The position numbers and the translations under genes are program-made. Below are positions 63,767 through 64,000 of a stretch of 64,000 bases of DNA, in pieces (position 1 is the first letter of the stretch; every line of letters starts with the position of its first letter). The stretch is from UBA6772 sp965183875 (GTDB taxonomy: Bacteria > Bacteroidota > Bacteroidia > Flavobacteriales > UBA7430): NCBI GenBank assembly GCA_965183875.1, contig CBCYMK010000006.1, positions 1-64,000 of the forward strand, in the 5' to 3' direction. The notes under the pieces are model-generated. The model was not told the DNA's origin. It ran no database searches and worked only from the letters and a program-made list of their open reading frames with translations.

Positions 63767-64000
63767 ATGATAAATAAAGTTGTATCAAACGTTGAGCAAG
63801 CACTAGAGGGAGTGAAAGATGGAATGACACTTATGTTAGGTGGTTTTGGTCTTTGTGGTATTCCCGAGAACAGTATTGCTGAACTGGTTAAAAAAGGAAC
63901 TAAAAATCTTACTTGTATCTCTAATAATGCAGGGGTGGATGATTTCGGTTTAGGCTTACTTTTACAGGAGAAACAGATTAAAAAAATGATCTCTTCATAC
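63767..64000 (+). CDS. 3-oxoacid CoA-transferase subunit A (partial, runs off the window)
   Basis: Only the first 78 residues are visible, from ATG 63767 (MINKVVSNVEQALEGVKDG). The family I CoA-transferase motif GGFGLCGIPENSI (about 25-37) and the block NLTCISNNAGVDDFGLG are clear. Succinyl-CoA:3-ketoacid CoA-transferase subunit A transfers CoA from succinyl-CoA to acetoacetate; subunit B should follow outside the window. 9 bases after the PBP1A stop. Confidence 0.88.
   Translation, partial: MINKVVSNVEQALEGVKDGMTLMLGGFGLCGIPENSIAELVKKGTKNLTCISNNAGVDDFGLGLLLQEKQIKKMISSY

Overview
The window comes from a member of the Bacteroidota, most likely a marine or aquatic flavobacterium of the Crocinitomicaceae/Cryomorphaceae type. 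I infer this from gene content and promoter style, not from a search. The DNA is AT-rich. Promoters carry the Bacteroidota -7 box (TAnnTTTG), Shine-Dalgarno sequences are mostly absent, and the gliding/type IX secretion (T9SS) lipoprotein GldH and several proteins with T9SS C-terminal sorting domains are present. A DUF2480 gene beside the SUF operon and an IPExxxVDY gene beside pyruvate kinase are also typical of the phylum.

Layout. 0-1.5 kb: broken methyltransferase, a two-copy intergenic repeat and an outer-membrane barrel. 1.6-8.4 kb (-): SUF iron-sulfur operon (iscA-type carrier, sufB, sufC, sufD, sufS, sufE, MIP18/DUF59 protein, DUF2480 protein). 8.5-9.6 kb (+): thiL. 9.8-11.9 kb (-): alpha/beta hydrolase and aminopeptidase P. 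12-17.4 kb (-): rod-shape cluster mreB-mreC-mreD-mrdA-rodA. 17.5-19.0 kb (-): purH. 19-24 kb: small genes, a T9SS cargo protein, a TonB-dependent receptor with a His/Asp loop, and an omega-amidase. 23.9-30.8 kb (-): acpP-fabF-rnc, then IPExxxVDY-pyk-M42 peptidase-lipoprotein. 30.9-32 kb (+): purN-rnhA. 32-37.7 kb: M1 aminopeptidase, isoprenylcysteine-type methyltransferase, biotin carrier protein, PfkB kinase. 38-46.3 kb (+): one gene for a 2771-residue secreted repeat protein. 46.4-47.5 kb: tRNA-Asn followed by about 1.1 kb without genes, holding a small IS21-like inverted-repeat element and an orphan hairpin. 47.5-49.8 kb (-): sigma factor, anti-sigma-like protein and barrel cassette. 49.9-52.1 kb (-): T9SS-exported M43 metalloprotease. 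52.3-58.3 kb: rnr, pheS, cvpA, pgk. 58.5-64 kb (+): holB-ricT-gldH-PBP1A, then a CoA-transferase subunit running off the end.

Three things stand out. (1) All recognisable frame breaks lie in the first 23.3 kb (methyltransferase, sufB x2, thiL, T9SS protein, TonB receptor x2, omega-amidase x3). Every frameshift is a single-base change in a homopolymer, including in sufB and thiL, so sequence error is likelier than gene decay. The 40 kb after that is clean. (2) The giant protein has 26 Cys-paired GCxD...DDGSC modules alternating with about a dozen D-x-Y-G-D-G-W-N-G domains. By eye it has only one Lys and no Arg between residue 5 and about 2466. (3) Four genes (thiL, purN, pgk, holB), plus the TonB receptor with a weaker box, place the -7 box exactly four bases before ATG, which predicts leaderless mRNAs.

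Functionally the window is mostly core housekeeping (Fe-S assembly, cell-wall elongation, purine, fatty-acid and glycolytic genes, RNA processing) with three envelope/surface modules: the giant adhesin-like protein, the sigma/anti-sigma/barrel cassette and the secreted protease.
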